The translations under genes and the position numbers were made by a program. A DNA stretch of 64,000 nucleotides from assembly GCF_000332455.1 (NCBI RefSeq), contig NZ_AOGY02000072.1:17501-81500 (forward strand), read 5' to 3'. This document shows positions 55,360-64,000 of the stretch, in pieces. The first letter of the stretch is position 1. Every line of letters begins with the position of its first letter. The notes beneath the pieces were generated by a model. That model was given only the letters and a program-made list of their open reading frames with translations, ran no database searches and was not told the origin of the DNA. This stretch comes from Leptospira vanthielii serovar Holland str. Waz Holland = ATCC 700522 (GTDB taxonomy: Bacteria; Spirochaetota; Leptospiria; Leptospirales; Leptospiraceae).

Positions 55360-55939
55360 GATAGAGAGTTTGATCGATTCCGATTAAATTGAATATCCTT
55401 CCCGCAATAAAGTCCCCAAGGTCGTCCAAAGTTTTTGGCATTTGGTAGAACCCGGGGGATGCAGGAAGAATGATGGCCCCCGCCTCGTCCAATGCCAAAA
55501 GATTTTTTAGATGGATGCGGTTGTAAGGAGTCTCTCTCGGAACTACAATGAGCCTTCTTCTCTCTTTCAAAGAAACATCGGCAGCTCTTTCAATTAAGTT
55601 CTCTGTAAGGCCTTGGGACATCGAAGCCACAGTCTTCATACTACAAGGAACCACAACCATTGCATCCCAACGGTTGGACCCACTGGCAATATCGGAGCCT
55701 ATATCAAAAAAATTACGCACATGAAATTTATGTTTGGGTTTGGTTTTCCATTTGGTTTCCACAAAAGATAGGATGTCTTCTGCGGACTCCACTTTGATTT
55801 CATACTCTTCTGAAAAAATGCGAAGTGCTGCGGGACTTGCGGTAATATAAGTTTCGCCTTCTACTTCAGACAAAGCACGAAGAAATCTTGCGGCATAAAT
55901 ACTACCACTGGCTCCCGCAAGACCCACCACTAGTTTCAT
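55343..55939 (-). CDS. ubiX: UbiX-like flavin prenyltransferase
   Basis: 198 residues. [16 protein letters not shown] at the N-terminus, the catalytic Ser/Asn/Glu stretch [17 protein letters not shown] and [17 protein letters not shown], then [16 protein letters not shown] and [18 protein letters not shown]. It prenylates FMN to the cofactor of UbiD-type decarboxylases. Coupled to the prenyltransferase gene (TAATG overlap at 55939). With a UbiA-like partner it points to quinone synthesis; in aminofutalosine-pathway organisms the same pair is called MqnM/MqnP, and I cannot tell which applies. Confidence 0.93.
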   Translation of the reverse strand: MKLVVGLAGASGSIYAARFLRALSEVEGETYITASPAALRIFSEEYEIKVESAEDILSFVETKWKTKPKHKFHVRNFFDIGSDIASGSNRWDAMVVVPCSMKTVASMSQGLTENLIERAADVSLKERRRLIVVPRETPYNRIHLKNLLALDEAGAIILPASPGFYQMPKTLDDLGDFIAGRIFNLIGIDQTLYPKWLG

Positions 55940-56847
55940 TAGAAACTAATTCCGGAAGAGACTTTGAGTAAAAATTCGTTCCATTTATCAAAAAGAATCG
56001 CGAGGAACAAAACTACACTGATCCAAGAATTGATTTGGTAAAAAACCATCGGCAAGTCTTTGGATTTGTACTGATAAGAAATTTTATGTTCATACAAAAC
56101 TAAAACTCCAATCACAGATAAAATCAGAAAATACATCACCCCAAGACCTGCACTGCTTCCGGCAAAGATAAAAAATACAAAAGAAAGGATATGTAAAACC
56201 ACCGCCACAGCACGAGATTTGGTTTCTCCGAGGCGAGAGGGAATGCTATGCAGATTTTCTTTGACATCAAAGTCCATATCTTGGATGGCATATAACACAT
56301 CGAAGGCGGAAATGTGAAAAAGAAGTCCCAGAGAAAATAAAATAGGAACTAAGTTGATGGTTTCTGTGATGGCAATCCAAGCTCCGAGGGGAGCAAGAGA
56401 AATGGCAAATCCCAAAACCAGATGACAAAAAAGAGTAAAACGTTTGGTGAGCGAATAGAGAAATAAAACAAAGAGAGCCGGGAAAGAAAGTAGGAATGCC
56501 AGTTTGTTTACAAAGAAACTCGCAAAGATAAAAATAAAGGAGGACAATCCAATAAAAAGAAGGGCTGAGAGTTTGGAAATTTTTCCCGAAGGAATTTCTC
56601 GGTTTTGGGTGCGTGGGTTTTTTTCATCAATTTCTGAATCCACATAACGATTGAACCCCATGGCGGCACTGCGAGCACTCACCATACAAACTAGCACAAG
56701 GGCCGCAATCCGAAGTAAGTCTCCCGTATCCAAAGTGGATTCCAAATAGGCGAGGAGGAAACTGATCCCAGCGAAGGGCAAGGCAAAGAGTGTGTGGGAA
56801 AATTTTACCATTTTAGCGTAGAGAATTAGGTTTTTAAAGAAGTTCAT
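55939..56847 (-). CDS. ubiA: UbiA-family prenyltransferase
   Basis: 302-residue integral membrane enzyme with about eight helices. The two Asp-rich metal motifs are [18 protein letters not shown] and [12 protein letters not shown]. It attaches a polyprenyl chain to an aromatic acid for ubiquinone or menaquinone. Start at the ATG 56847, five bases after AAGGA; an ATG six codons earlier (56865) is possible but places the Shine-Dalgarno inside the gene. Linked to ubiX by a TAATG overlap. Confidence 0.92.
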   Translation of the reverse strand: MNFFKNLILYAKMVKFSHTLFALPFAGISFLLAYLESTLDTGDLLRIAALVLVCMVSARSAAMGFNRYVDSEIDEKNPRTQNREIPSGKISKLSALLFIGLSSFIFIFASFFVNKLAFLLSFPALFVLFLYSLTKRFTLFCHLVLGFAISLAPLGAWIAITETINLVPILFSLGLLFHISAFDVLYAIQDMDFDVKENLHSIPSRLGETKSRAVAVVLHILSFVFFIFAGSSAGLGVMYFLILSVIGVLVLYEHKISYQYKSKDLPMVFYQINSWISVVLFLAILFDKWNEFLLKVSSGISF

Positions 56848-56940
56848 GGCATCCTTTCTGCCCATAGTTTAGACAGAGAAAAGGTTTTTTGGTTCATTCA
56901 GATTCGATTTCTTCCGTTCTTAGAACCAAGGTCTTAATTT

Positions 56941-57783
56941 ATGAATATCCGTCTTTCATTTCTTGGTAGATTCCCCGTATCCTTCGTTACATTCGGGATT
57001 TTTATTCTTACCACACTCAGCTCTAGCGTGAGTGCCCACCCCAGTTTGGAAGACCGACCGTTACGAATTTTTTTCCATTGTGGAAAGGAACTCTTCACAC
57101 GAATGGATGAGGAAGGTCGTGGGGGCCTCAGTGCTCTCCTTGGATTTGTGGAACGAGAAAAAATGGATTTGGATTTAAAACGGGGAAAAGGGTACATGTT
57201 GTATCCTTTTCAACCCAAAGACAAACCCTTGGAATTTCCTTTTGATGGATTTACGCTGGGAAAACCCAAAGAGATGAACCATGGCCCTGTGAAACTTGGT
57301 TTAGGCTCCATCCAAGAACTTATCGATGTCAAAAATATTGAGGATTATGATGGTTGGATTGTTTATGCAGGGGCCGATGAGCAAACAAAGATTCCCCTCC
57401 TTCCTTGGCAAAACCACCCGGAGCTTCCCCTTTTCCTTCTTGTGGAAGGAAACGCACAGGCGCGGTTTCGTTACCTGTCCAATGTCCACCAAATCGAATG
57501 TCCTAAAGATTATGGAAGGCTTGGAACTTTAAACCTATTCTTTCGAAAACGAAATCTGATTCGATTGGATTATAAATTAGAATCCATTAACTTAACTGAC
57601 CGCAATCGATCTTGGAAACAAAAAAAGGAATCAGAATCAGAGGAAGGACTGGATAAACCTACTCCGAAAACGAAGGACATAGGGAAGAAAGAGGACAAGT
57701 CGAACAAAATGTCCGGCGTGCCTGGCAGTTCTTACGACCGAGAAATATTAGGTACAGAGATAGGTTTCGGCAAATCTCCTTAG
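56941..57783 (+). CDS. Exported protein, unknown, overlapping nth
   Basis: 280 residues with a signal peptide (SVSAHP). LRIFFHCGKELFTRMDEEGR and RGGLSALLGFVEREKMD recall, weakly, the start of 5'-nucleotidase-type phosphatases, but metal motifs are incomplete, so I do not assign that function. The last 41 codons form a low-complexity Lys/Glu/Pro tail (KPTPKTKDIGKKEDKSNK) that lies antisense to the iron-sulfur end of nth: a 125-base convergent overlap. The tail may have grown out of that overlap. Confidence 0.7.
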   Translation: MNIRLSFLGRFPVSFVTFGIFILTTLSSSVSAHPSLEDRPLRIFFHCGKELFTRMDEEGRGGLSALLGFVEREKMDLDLKRGKGYMLYPFQPKDKPLEFPFDGFTLGKPKEMNHGPVKLGLGSIQELIDVKNIEDYDGWIVYAGADEQTKIPLLPWQNHPELPLFLLVEGNAQARFRYLSNVHQIECPKDYGRLGTLNLFFRKRNLIRLDYKLESINLTDRNRSWKQKKESESEEGLDKPTPKTKDIGKKEDKSNKMSGVPGSSYDREILGTEIGFGKSP

Positions 57784-58300
57784 GAGTGATTTTCAGCATC
57801 TCCCGTTCAATTTGTACGGGGTCCGTTTTTTGGGTAAAACCCAATCGTTTGGTAAGACGTTTCACATGGGTATCCACTACAAAACCTTCTACCACTCCAT
57901 AAATTTCGGCAAGCACTACGTTCGCGGTTTTTCTTCCAAACCCAGGGAGTTTGATGGCCTCCTCCATTGTATTAGGAATGGTTCCACCATATTCATTTAA
58001 AACCATACGCGCAAAACCTTGGATGCTTTTGGCTTTGTTTTTATAAAACCCGGTGGAAAAGATTTTTTTCTCTATTGAGGTGAGTGGGGCGTTAGCAAAA
58101 GATTCGAGTGTGGGAAAACTACGAAAAAGTTCAGGTGTGACTGTATTCACACGTTCGTCCGTACACTGTGCACTGAGAATGACCGCAATGGCCAATTCAT
58201 AAGGTTTGGAAAAATGAAGGGGGGTTTCTACTTCACCGAACTCCGCCGCTAAGAGACGGTAGACTTCGGTGATTTTAGGTGTTTTTTTGGATCGTTTCAA
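57659..58300 (-). CDS. nth: Endonuclease III
   Basis: 213-residue base-excision glycosylase/AP lyase for oxidised pyrimidines. The helix-hairpin-helix with catalytic Lys is LPGFGRKTANVVLAE, catalytic Asp in GFVVDTHVKRL, and the 4Fe-4S loop is C-x6-C-x2-C-x5-C (CQARRTFCSTCPLSSLC) at the very C-terminus. Complete. Its last 125 bases overlap the convergent exported-protein gene; the region therefore encodes the cluster loop on one strand and a low-complexity tail on the other. Confidence 0.95.
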   Translation of the reverse strand: MKRSKKTPKITEVYRLLAAEFGEVETPLHFSKPYELAIAVILSAQCTDERVNTVTPELFRSFPTLESFANAPLTSIEKKIFSTGFYKNKAKSIQGFARMVLNEYGGTIPNTMEEAIKLPGFGRKTANVVLAEIYGVVEGFVVDTHVKRLTKRLGFTQKTDPVQIEREMLKITPKEICRNLSLYLIFLGRKNCQARRTFCSTCPLSSLCPSFSE

Positions 58301-58321
58301 TCCACAAGCAAACTAAAAAAT

Positions 58322-58612
58322 TTAAGCTGCTGGCGTTGGTTGTGCTTTGGGAGTGATGCCAACGTATTTTTTAGGAGTGATGGCTGTGATATCGCCGCCG
58401 TGGTCTTTAATTGCCACTTTCAAACCTTTTTTACGAAGAGTTCGCAAAGCACGTGTAGAAATCTTAACGCGAACCCAACGGTTCTCGTCTTCCAAAAAGA
58501 TTTTCTTTGTGATCACATTCACCTTCCAGATACGGCGATTCTTTTTATGAGAATGGGCTACGTTGTTCCCTGCCGTTGTTCCTTTTCCGGTTACTACACA
58601 TGTTCTAGCCAT
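58322..58612 (-). CDS. rpmB: 50S ribosomal protein L28
   Basis: 96 residues: [53 protein letters not shown], then an Ala/Pro tail ([10 protein letters not shown]) longer than in E. coli. Basic, full length. Between nth and the LOG-family gene on the same strand. Confidence 0.96.
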   Translation of the reverse strand: MARTCVVTGKGTTAGNNVAHSHKKNRRIWKVNVITKKIFLEDENRWVRVKISTRALRTLRKKGLKVAIKDHGGDITAITPKKYVGITPKAQPTPAA

Positions 58613-58630
58613 AATTATTACCTTGTTTCG

Positions 58631-59395
58631 CTATGTTTTTGTACCCTCAGAATGGGTCAATTCGAAACGAATCTTTTCCTGAAAGAATCGAAGGGCATCT
58701 ACAGGTGTGTCAGCAAATCCAAACAACTGCAGGTCCTCTTCTGAAATCAGACGCATCTCGGCTAGTTTTTTGAAATTAATCACTTGGGTCCAAAATTCTG
58801 TCCCATACAATAGGATGGGAATTTTGGATTTTTTTCCCGTCTGGACAAGGGTTAAGGTTTCGAAGAGTTCATCGAAGGTCCCAAACCCACCAGGAAAGGC
58901 AACCATCCCCCGACAAGTTTTCATAAACCAAAGTTTTCTCATAAAGAAATAATGAAACTCGAAAGTGAGCTCTGGATCTACATAGGGATTCACATGTTGT
59001 TCGTGAGGGAGAACAATATTGAGAGCTACTGATTTGGACCCGGCTTCTCTAGCACCACGGTTTCCGGCTTCCATAATTCCCGGCCCCCCCCCAGTGCAAA
59101 TATTCAAATTTCTAGAAGGATTTTCTTGTTTCAAAGTAAAAGCCCACTCGGAAATCAATCGTGAAAACTCAGATGCCTCCTGATAGTAATGACCCAAAGT
59201 TTCGAGAGGGGAAGTTGGATTCTGTTTGGGTGATTCAGGTGAGGGGATTCTTGCAGATCCGAAGACCACAATGGTGTCTGTGATTCCATGGGTTTGGAAT
59301 TCGGATTTAGGGTGGAGGTATTCGGAAAGGATACGGATGGGGCCGGCTTCATTCCCCCATAAAAAACTTTGATTCTCAAAGGCTAAATCATTCAT
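58631..59395 (-). CDS. LOG-family (TIGR00730) nucleotide phosphoribohydrolase-like protein
   Basis: 254 residues with the Rossmann-type LOG motifs GGGPGIMEAGNRGAREAG and PGGFGTFDELFETLTLVQTG, including the catalytic Arg/Glu pattern. Family members release ribose-5-phosphate from nucleotide monophosphates such as cytokinin precursors or stress nucleotides. Slightly longer than the plant-type LOG because of a ~50-residue N-terminus. ATG at 59395 at the edge of a divergent gene. Confidence 0.9.
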   Translation of the reverse strand: MNDLAFENQSFLWGNEAGPIRILSEYLHPKSEFQTHGITDTIVVFGSARIPSPESPKQNPTSPLETLGHYYQEASEFSRLISEWAFTLKQENPSRNLNICTGGGPGIMEAGNRGAREAGSKSVALNIVLPHEQHVNPYVDPELTFEFHYFFMRKLWFMKTCRGMVAFPGGFGTFDELFETLTLVQTGKKSKIPILLYGTEFWTQVINFKKLAEMRLISEEDLQLFGFADTPVDALRFFQEKIRFELTHSEGTKT

Positions 59396-59429
59396 CTTGT
59401 TATCATAGATCGACCGAATGGTATAAAAA

Positions 59430-60278
59430 ATGCGGAAATTCCCAAAAACACTCCCCGTCTCTATTTCTTTAGAACATCTCCCAATGACTGAGACCGATTT
59501 AAAACAAATTTGTTTAGATTGGGAAGTGCTGGGGTTTCCTTTCTTTCGTCCCGCCGTGGTTATGGATTGGAAAACAGAAACTTTGCCTTTGGGTAAATCT
59601 AGATTGGACCTAGATTTAATCCTAAAATTGCGGTTTTGGCAAAGTTTAAGTGATTGGATCTTACCGGAATGGTATTCTAGAAAAAAAGCAGAGCAACTAA
59701 CAGAAATATTGCGGAATCAAATTTTTTCAAAAGATCGGGAAAACAAACCAAACTCACTCTCTGGGCTATGGAAGCGTTTTTGGAACACTCCCCTTTCCCT
59801 AATTTGGCTAGATTTAGGATTCACTAAGCTACGAATGGATTTAGATTTAGAACAGGATTTCTTTTCGAATGCAATTCCTCTTTCTTTTGATGGCGAAAAG
59901 AAACTCTACTTCCGCACAGGGTATCTAAAAGCCATCCACTACCGATTGACTAAAAAAGAATTTAAAGCGCCCTATCCAAAGTTTGCGGAACTTTACATCA
60001 AAACCAGAGACAAACATAAAGATGAAAGTTTAGGTGGGGTTTATTATAGTTTTATCGGATATTTACTGGAAAAAAAGAGCGACGAATACCTGTTATCTTA
60101 CTGGGGATTTCCATCTAAACTAGCAAATTACATACGGAACCAAGTTCCAGAAGAAATCTGGAACTTTACGAACTTAACAAAAACACTCCTATGGAAAGAA
60201 AAAAATCTTTTGGGAAAGGAATTAGAATTTAGGACTGTCTACCAGGTTTCCACTTCTTCGCCAAATCATCCAAGATGA
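59430..60278 (+). CDS. Unknown 282-residue protein
   Basis: No signal peptide, no membrane helix, many Trp, Phe and Leu residues in helical spacing. Segments such as FWNTPLSLIWLDLGFTKLRM and GVYYSFIGYLLEKKSDEY show no recognised domain. The final 50 bases overlap the convergent small HTH gene. Divergent from the LOG-family gene. I assign no function. Confidence 0.65.
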   Translation: MRKFPKTLPVSISLEHLPMTETDLKQICLDWEVLGFPFFRPAVVMDWKTETLPLGKSRLDLDLILKLRFWQSLSDWILPEWYSRKKAEQLTEILRNQIFSKDRENKPNSLSGLWKRFWNTPLSLIWLDLGFTKLRMDLDLEQDFFSNAIPLSFDGEKKLYFRTGYLKAIHYRLTKKEFKAPYPKFAELYIKTRDKHKDESLGGVYYSFIGYLLEKKSDEYLLSYWGFPSKLANYIRNQVPEEIWNFTNLTKTLLWKEKNLLGKELEFRTVYQVSTSSPNHPR

Positions 60279-60438
60279 TAAAACGAGAGTTTTTACCAAT
60301 GACAACCTCATTGATTTTTTTATCTTGTAATGCTCGGTAAACAGAGGTTCGGCTAGTGTTTTTCTTTTCAGCGAAATACTTGATCTCCAATAGATTTTTA
60401 CTGATTTGTTTGCATGTATTCACTAGTGCATCTGACAT
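60229..60438 (-). CDS. Small helix-turn-helix protein
   Basis: 69 residues from the ATG at 60438 (MSDALVNTCKQ); GAGAGG lies 11 bases upstream, while an in-frame ATG at 60459 has no Shine-Dalgarno. The pattern LLEIKYFAEKKNTSRTSVYRALQDKKI then VVIGKNSRFIILDDLAKKW resembles an excisionase/MerR-type winged HTH. The stretch is at 8-60 of the protein. Single gene, convergently overlapping its neighbour by 50 bases. Probable DNA-binding regulator; target unknown. Confidence 0.72.
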   Translation of the reverse strand: MSDALVNTCKQISKNLLEIKYFAEKKNTSRTSVYRALQDKKINEVVIGKNSRFIILDDLAKKWKPGRQS

Positions 60439-60495
60439 TGTTGAACTAACCTCTCTCATGTTAGACAGTCTGTTCGTTAAAGAGATAACAATTTT

Positions 60496-61392
60496 TTAAA
60501 AACGATCCAAACGAATGGAAAATTCTATCTGTTTTTCTGTCTTAGGTGCTATCGTTTTAGGATTACCACCAGGGAAGTGTAAAAAATTCCCTGTTCCCGT
60601 CATAGGTTCAATCGCTATAGATCTTCGATCTTGTGGAGTATATACTTGATAAAACTCACCACCTTGGATGATGAGTTTTTCTTTTTTATTCATAGAAAAA
60701 AGCCCAATATAGGAATTTTGTCCATGGATGGCCGAGTAAAGATCATCTAAATTTTTGCCCATCAGTGTTTCTTCAGAACTAAGTACAACATCTTCTGTGT
60801 GAATCTTTTCAGGAAGTAGATAATCCCCTAACTTCACTTTATGAAACCCAGAACCAAATAAAAAAAGATCATCGATGGATTCATCTTCATTCCAACGAAA
60901 GTAAGGATGGATTCCGAGTGCAAAAGGAAATTCTGAATCCGATTCATTAGCCAAACGATAAATAATTTTTAACTCTGATGGATAAAGAAGGTAACATTCT
61001 TTCACTTGAATTTGGGATAACAAAGTCCCTTTCCAAATAGAAGGGATTTCCATTTCGAATTCAGCGTAAGATTCTTTGTCACCGATTTCTTCTTTTACCA
61101 AATGCCTGGGAAGGTTATGGTAGAGGCCATGTAAGGGAATTCCATTCCCATCAGTGAGCCAATGGGTGCTGGGATAAAAAGGATCTCTGGCCCAAGGATT
61201 GGGTTCCAGACGGTTCACCCAGGGGAACATAAAAAATGACCCAGAAGCAAAAAAAGGATCTGGGGCCTTGTGTCCAGAAACGACGGATATGGATTTTCCG
61301 TCCACTGGCGAAAGGAGATGTAAACCGAGCCATTGGCCACCACCGGTGGGGTGGGTTTCAAAACAAGACTGTTTTGTTTTCAGTTGGTACAA
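60496..61392 (-). CDS. Aldose 1-epimerase-family protein
   Basis: 298-residue galactose-mutarotase-fold protein. LGIHPYFRW contains the catalytic-type His with the usual PYF, and YTPQDRRSIAIEPMTGTGN ends with the Glu region (IAIEPMT) typical of the family. Converts alpha and beta anomers of free sugars or sugar phosphates. The start is a TTG at 61392, supported by GGGAG about seven bases upstream. Divergent from the sppA gene. Confidence 0.88.
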   Translation of the reverse strand: MYQLKTKQSCFETHPTGGGQWLGLHLLSPVDGKSISVVSGHKAPDPFFASGSFFMFPWVNRLEPNPWARDPFYPSTHWLTDGNGIPLHGLYHNLPRHLVKEEIGDKESYAEFEMEIPSIWKGTLLSQIQVKECYLLYPSELKIIYRLANESDSEFPFALGIHPYFRWNEDESIDDLFLFGSGFHKVKLGDYLLPEKIHTEDVVLSSEETLMGKNLDDLYSAIHGQNSYIGLFSMNKKEKLIIQGGEFYQVYTPQDRRSIAIEPMTGTGNFLHFPGGNPKTIAPKTEKQIEFSIRLDRF

Positions 61393-61447
61393 GATTTATC
61401 TCCCAAAAATGATTGAAGTCACAGTTTGCCATCTTAGAAAGGTTTGT

Positions 61448-62446
61448 ATGCCTTCAAGAAAGCCTTTTCTTTTCGTTTGTATCGTTCTTCTTTCGGTTCT
61501 TTTTGCCGAATCTTGTGTCATTGGGAACAGTCTGAACTTGTTACCACAAAGTGGCAAGGCTGATTTCGAAGAGAAACTCATTGCCGGAAGGGATCAAGAA
61601 AAAATCGTTATCATCTCCATTGAGGGTATGATTTCTGATGATTCCAAAGAAACCTTTTTTGGTACTTCCACGGAATCCATGGTCGCTCGGATCAAAGAAT
61701 CTCTGAAATATGCAGAACGAGATCCAGATGTAAAGGGTGTGATTCTAAAAATCAACTCACCTGGTGGAACGGTGACAGCAAGTGACATTATCTACCAAGA
61801 AGTTCTCAAATTTAAAAACAGAAAGTCCATTCCTGTGTTTGCAGGATTTATGGATACCGCAGCGAGTGGAGCCTACTATATCGCAATGGCAACAGATGCC
61901 ATTGGCGCCCACCCAACAACTGTTACAGGTTCTGTTGGTGTCATCATGTCTGGGATCAATGTAAAAGAAGGTTTGGATAAAATTGGAGTGAAGGATCAGT
62001 CCTTTACCTCTGGCCCAAACAAAGCTCTTGGTTCTCCTACAACAGAGATGACTGCGGAACAAAGAAAAATCCTTCAGTCCATCATTGATAGTTTGTATGG
62101 TCGTTTTTTTGAGATCGTAAAAAAAGGAAGACCGAATGTAGGAGAGACTCGCCTCAAAGAAATTTGTGACGGAAGGATCTTTACTGCAGAACAGGCTAAA
62201 AAAGAAGGGATGATTGATTTCATCGGCTACTTTGATGACTTTGTTTACCAAATGATGCAACATCCAAAATTCCAAGGGAATCGTGCTGGAAATCCACGTG
62301 TCATCACTTACCAAAGAGGAAAAGGTCGAGTAGATAATATTTACCAAGCAACAGAAGGAAACAAAAATCCTTTTTCATTAGGAATTGCTGATAAAATTTT
62401 AGGAACAGGAACCAATGCTAAATTTCTTTATCTTTGGGATCTATAA
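61448..62446 (+). CDS. sppA: Signal peptide peptidase SppA-like protease, lipoprotein
   Basis: 332 residues from the ATG at 61448; AAAGG sits five bases upstream and the lipobox is FAESC. The S49 protease core is complete: ILKINSPGGTV, the nucleophile Ser in MDTAASGAYYIAMA, TGSVGVIMSG and the general-base Lys in FTSGPNKALGSP. This short, one-domain form acts as an oligomer to cleave leftover signal peptides. As a lipoprotein it sits in the envelope. Divergent from the epimerase gene. Confidence 0.92.
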   Translation: MPSRKPFLFVCIVLLSVLFAESCVIGNSLNLLPQSGKADFEEKLIAGRDQEKIVIISIEGMISDDSKETFFGTSTESMVARIKESLKYAERDPDVKGVILKINSPGGTVTASDIIYQEVLKFKNRKSIPVFAGFMDTAASGAYYIAMATDAIGAHPTTVTGSVGVIMSGINVKEGLDKIGVKDQSFTSGPNKALGSPTTEMTAEQRKILQSIIDSLYGRFFEIVKKGRPNVGETRLKEICDGRIFTAEQAKKEGMIDFIGYFDDFVYQMMQHPKFQGNRAGNPRVITYQRGKGRVDNIYQATEGNKNPFSLGIADKILGTGTNAKFLYLWDL

Positions 62447-62466
62447 TTTTTAAGGCCAACTAATCA

Positions 62467-63894
62467 ATGTTATTTAATTCTATTCCCTATTTATTACTTT
62501 TTGCGTTTACATATTTAATTTACTGGAATATCCCACAAAAAGGAAGAAAACCATTACTAGTTGTCTCTTCCTTAATTTTCTATGCTTATTTCAGTTTTCC
62601 TTTTTTGTTTCACTTCCTACTTGTCATTTTAGTCAACTATGGGTTTAGCGAATGGATCTTTCGTAAAAAAGACAAAGGGGAAAAATACAACCATTTACTG
62701 TTTAGTATTGTTGCATTAAACCTAATCAATTTAGGTTTTTTCAAATACTTCTACTTCATTACAGGTTCCCTATTTTCTTTGACTGGTTATCCAGCTTTCA
62801 AAGAAATTTCTGGAACTTGGAGTATCTTTTTACCATTAGCCATCAGTTTTTATACCTTTCAAATCATTGCGGTGCAGGTGGACATCCATAGAGGAATCAT
62901 TGAAAAAAGAATGTCCGCCGTGGATTATTTTTTATTCATACTTTTTTTCCCACAATTGATTGCCGGTCCCATCATGCGTTCCCAGGATTTCCTTCCGCAA
63001 CTAGACCATCCCACAATCGATTCCGACCGAATGAAAAAAGGTCTATTTCTCATCATCGGTGGTCTTTTTAAAAAAGTAATTATTGCTGAAAACATTGCAC
63101 CGATTATCTCCCCCATCTATATGGATCCGTCCAAATTCGATAGTTTTTCGATATTTTTTAGTGTTCTTGCATTCGCCGTACAAGTGTATTGCGACTTTTC
63201 TGGATACACTGATATGGCACGTGGTTCGGCAAACCTACTTGGGTATGAGATTCCCGAAAACTTCCAAGGTCCATTTTTTTCACAATCGTTTCGAGAACTA
63301 TGGTCTAGATGGCATATCACACTTTCTTCTTGGTTACGTGATTATATCTATATCCCACTGGGAGGAAGTAAAGGTTCTATTTTTCGTTCCAATCTAAACT
63401 CTTTCATCACAATGTGTCTTGGGGGACTTTGGCATGGTGCCAATTGGGCTTTTGTGTTATGGGGGGCCTATCTGGGTGCTTTGATATGGATTGAAAGATC
63501 GTTGTATCTGGGTCGGGGGAAAAAGAAGCTCCTTTCGGACTCCATTCCCTTTGTTGGAATTTTTCGCACGATAGTCATCTTTATCGCGTTTTCTTTTTCC
63601 GGTGTTTTTTTCCGAGCCGCAGCAAGAGGTGAGGAATCGATGAATGTAGCCTTCGAGATCTTTAAAGGTGTTTTGACATTCCGTAATACCGGGGAGACGT
63701 TAAGCCGAGTGGATGAGTTACCTACCTTTATTGCTTTGGGTTTGATGTTCAACTGGTTCCAACACTCTAACTTTGTTTACGAAAAACTAAAACCTTACCA
63801 AAATATCCTCCTTCCGTTTCTGTCCGTAGTCATCCTGTTGTTACTAGGAATCTTTGGAGATGGTGGACAAGATTTTATCTACTTCCAGTTTTAA
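62467..63894 (+). CDS. MBOAT-family O-acyltransferase (AlgI-like)
   Basis: 475-residue polytopic membrane protein with 9-11 helices. The AlgI hallmark FRELWSRWHITLSSWLRDYI and the active-site His in MCLGGLWHGANWAFVLWG are present. It transfers acetyl groups onto extracellular glycans in concert with a periplasmic or lipoprotein partner; the gene that follows begins as a lipoprotein and may be that partner. The substrate is not known. Starts 20 bases after sppA. Confidence 0.93.
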   Translation: MLFNSIPYLLLFAFTYLIYWNIPQKGRKPLLVVSSLIFYAYFSFPFLFHFLLVILVNYGFSEWIFRKKDKGEKYNHLLFSIVALNLINLGFFKYFYFITGSLFSLTGYPAFKEISGTWSIFLPLAISFYTFQIIAVQVDIHRGIIEKRMSAVDYFLFILFFPQLIAGPIMRSQDFLPQLDHPTIDSDRMKKGLFLIIGGLFKKVIIAENIAPIISPIYMDPSKFDSFSIFFSVLAFAVQVYCDFSGYTDMARGSANLLGYEIPENFQGPFFSQSFRELWSRWHITLSSWLRDYIYIPLGGSKGSIFRSNLNSFITMCLGGLWHGANWAFVLWGAYLGALIWIERSLYLGRGKKKLLSDSIPFVGIFRTIVIFIAFSFSGVFFRAAARGEESMNVAFEIFKGVLTFRNTGETLSRVDELPTFIALGLMFNWFQHSNFVYEKLKPYQNILLPFLSVVILLLLGIFGDGGQDFIYFQF

Positions 63895-63940
63895 ATCCGC
63901 ACTTCTCAGAAGTAGGGACAATTATAAAAGATCGGAAAGA

Positions 63941-64000
63941 ATGATTCCCATTCTTTCCCTTTGTCTCCTACTCTTAAGTTTACAATGTACTCCCAAAGTG
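63941..64000 (+). CDS. Start of a lipoprotein gene, cut by window end
   Basis: The first 20 codons read MIPILSLCLLLLSLQCTPKV, a lipoprotein signal with lipobox LSLQC, preceded by GGAAAG. The frame is also open upstream, overlapping the acyltransferase end, so an earlier start cannot be excluded. It lies 46 bases after the AlgI-like gene and may encode its acetyl-transfer partner, which is inference from position. Confidence 0.55.
   Translation, partial: MIPILSLCLLLLSLQCTPKV

Noticed and set aside
56941..57783. 5'-nucleotidase or UshA-like phosphatase
   Set aside because: Only a weak resemblance at the N-terminus; the metal-ligand motifs are missing.
61757..62347. 196-codon minus-strand frame
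   Set aside because: Antisense to the sppA catalytic core, which has all expected residues.
1..64000. tRNA, rRNA, CRISPR, insertion sequence, prophage
   Set aside because: No cloverleaf or rRNA-like stretch, no regular direct repeats and no transposase or integrase frame was seen by eye on either strand.

Overview
The window looks like a chromosomal segment of a saprophytic Leptospira (spirochaete; clade of L. biflexa/L. meyeri). This is inferred from gene content and style rather than from a marker gene: roughly 40% GC, many TTG starts, spirochaete-type lipoprotein signal sequences, LL-diaminopimelate aminotransferase (dapL), 7TM-DISM sensors, SpoIIE-type phosphatases, bactofilin, FapA and methyl-accepting proteins. 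I see no rRNA, tRNA, CRISPR array, prophage or insertion sequence. Coding density is high, with genes packed into short operons on both strands.

Layout. 0.2-1.7 kb: two lipoproteins. 1.8-7.8 kb: a six-TM methyl-accepting protein, a membrane metallophosphoesterase, malate:quinone oxidoreductase (mqo) and an OmpA-domain barrel protein. 7.9-14.4 kb: an ECF41-type sigma factor cassette. An FAD/NAD(P) oxidoreductase is preceded by a TGTCACA/CGTC promoter and followed by the sigma factor; then come a hybrid histidine kinase broken by one in-frame TAA, an MBL-fold hydrolase and a short-chain dehydrogenase. 14.4-17.3 kb: a nitrite reductase operon, nirK (with fused cytochrome c domain) - nirV-like SUMF1 protein - SCO protein, behind a perfect FNR-type box placed as in a class II promoter. 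17.4-22.2 kb: GAF-GAF-SpoIIE phosphatase, Aer-like PAS chemoreceptor, GNAT-YoaP protein and a small Cys protein. 22.2-22.5 kb: a non-coding stretch with a structured, RNA-like element. 22.5-28.7 kb: gamma carbonic anhydrase and the 2-oxoglutarate dehydrogenase complex in the order E2-E3-E1, closed by a clear terminator.

28.8-35.4 kb: an outer-membrane barrel gene, then a seven-gene minus-strand run (two unknowns, bactofilin, pdxA, membrane protein, DegT aminotransferase, anchored protein). 35.5-45.5 kb: lytic transglycosylase, citrate synthase between two hairpins, a 7TM-DISM SpoIIE phosphatase, two RNA-methyltransferase-like genes, a glycosyltransferase frameshifted at an A8 tract, and FapA. 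45.5-54.9 kb (minus): lipoprotein, STAS protein, a 62-residue protein overlapping a degenerate IscU-pentapeptide-repeat fusion, rpmE, rho, a CBS-PAS-Fis regulator with a lysine-rich tail, two unknowns, dapL, DUF2203 and pyrB. 54.9-64.0 kb: thioesterase, UbiX and UbiA, an exported unknown convergently overlapping nth, rpmB, a LOG-family protein, a small HTH protein, an aldose epimerase, SppA, an AlgI-type O-acyltransferase and the start of a lipoprotein gene.

How it fits together. Central respiration (mqo, citrate synthase, 2-oxoglutarate dehydrogenase) sits beside a nitrite-respiration operon whose promoter predicts control by low oxygen or nitric oxide. Two SpoIIE phosphatases and a STAS protein suggest partner-switching signalling. 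The most striking observations are the nirK promoter, the ECF41 cassette with its own promoter, the IscU-pentapeptide fusion that has lost the His-Cys ligand pair, the structured intergenic element, and two genes interrupted by single events (a stop codon and a one-base shift). Function calls rest on motif recognition by eye; no database search was run.
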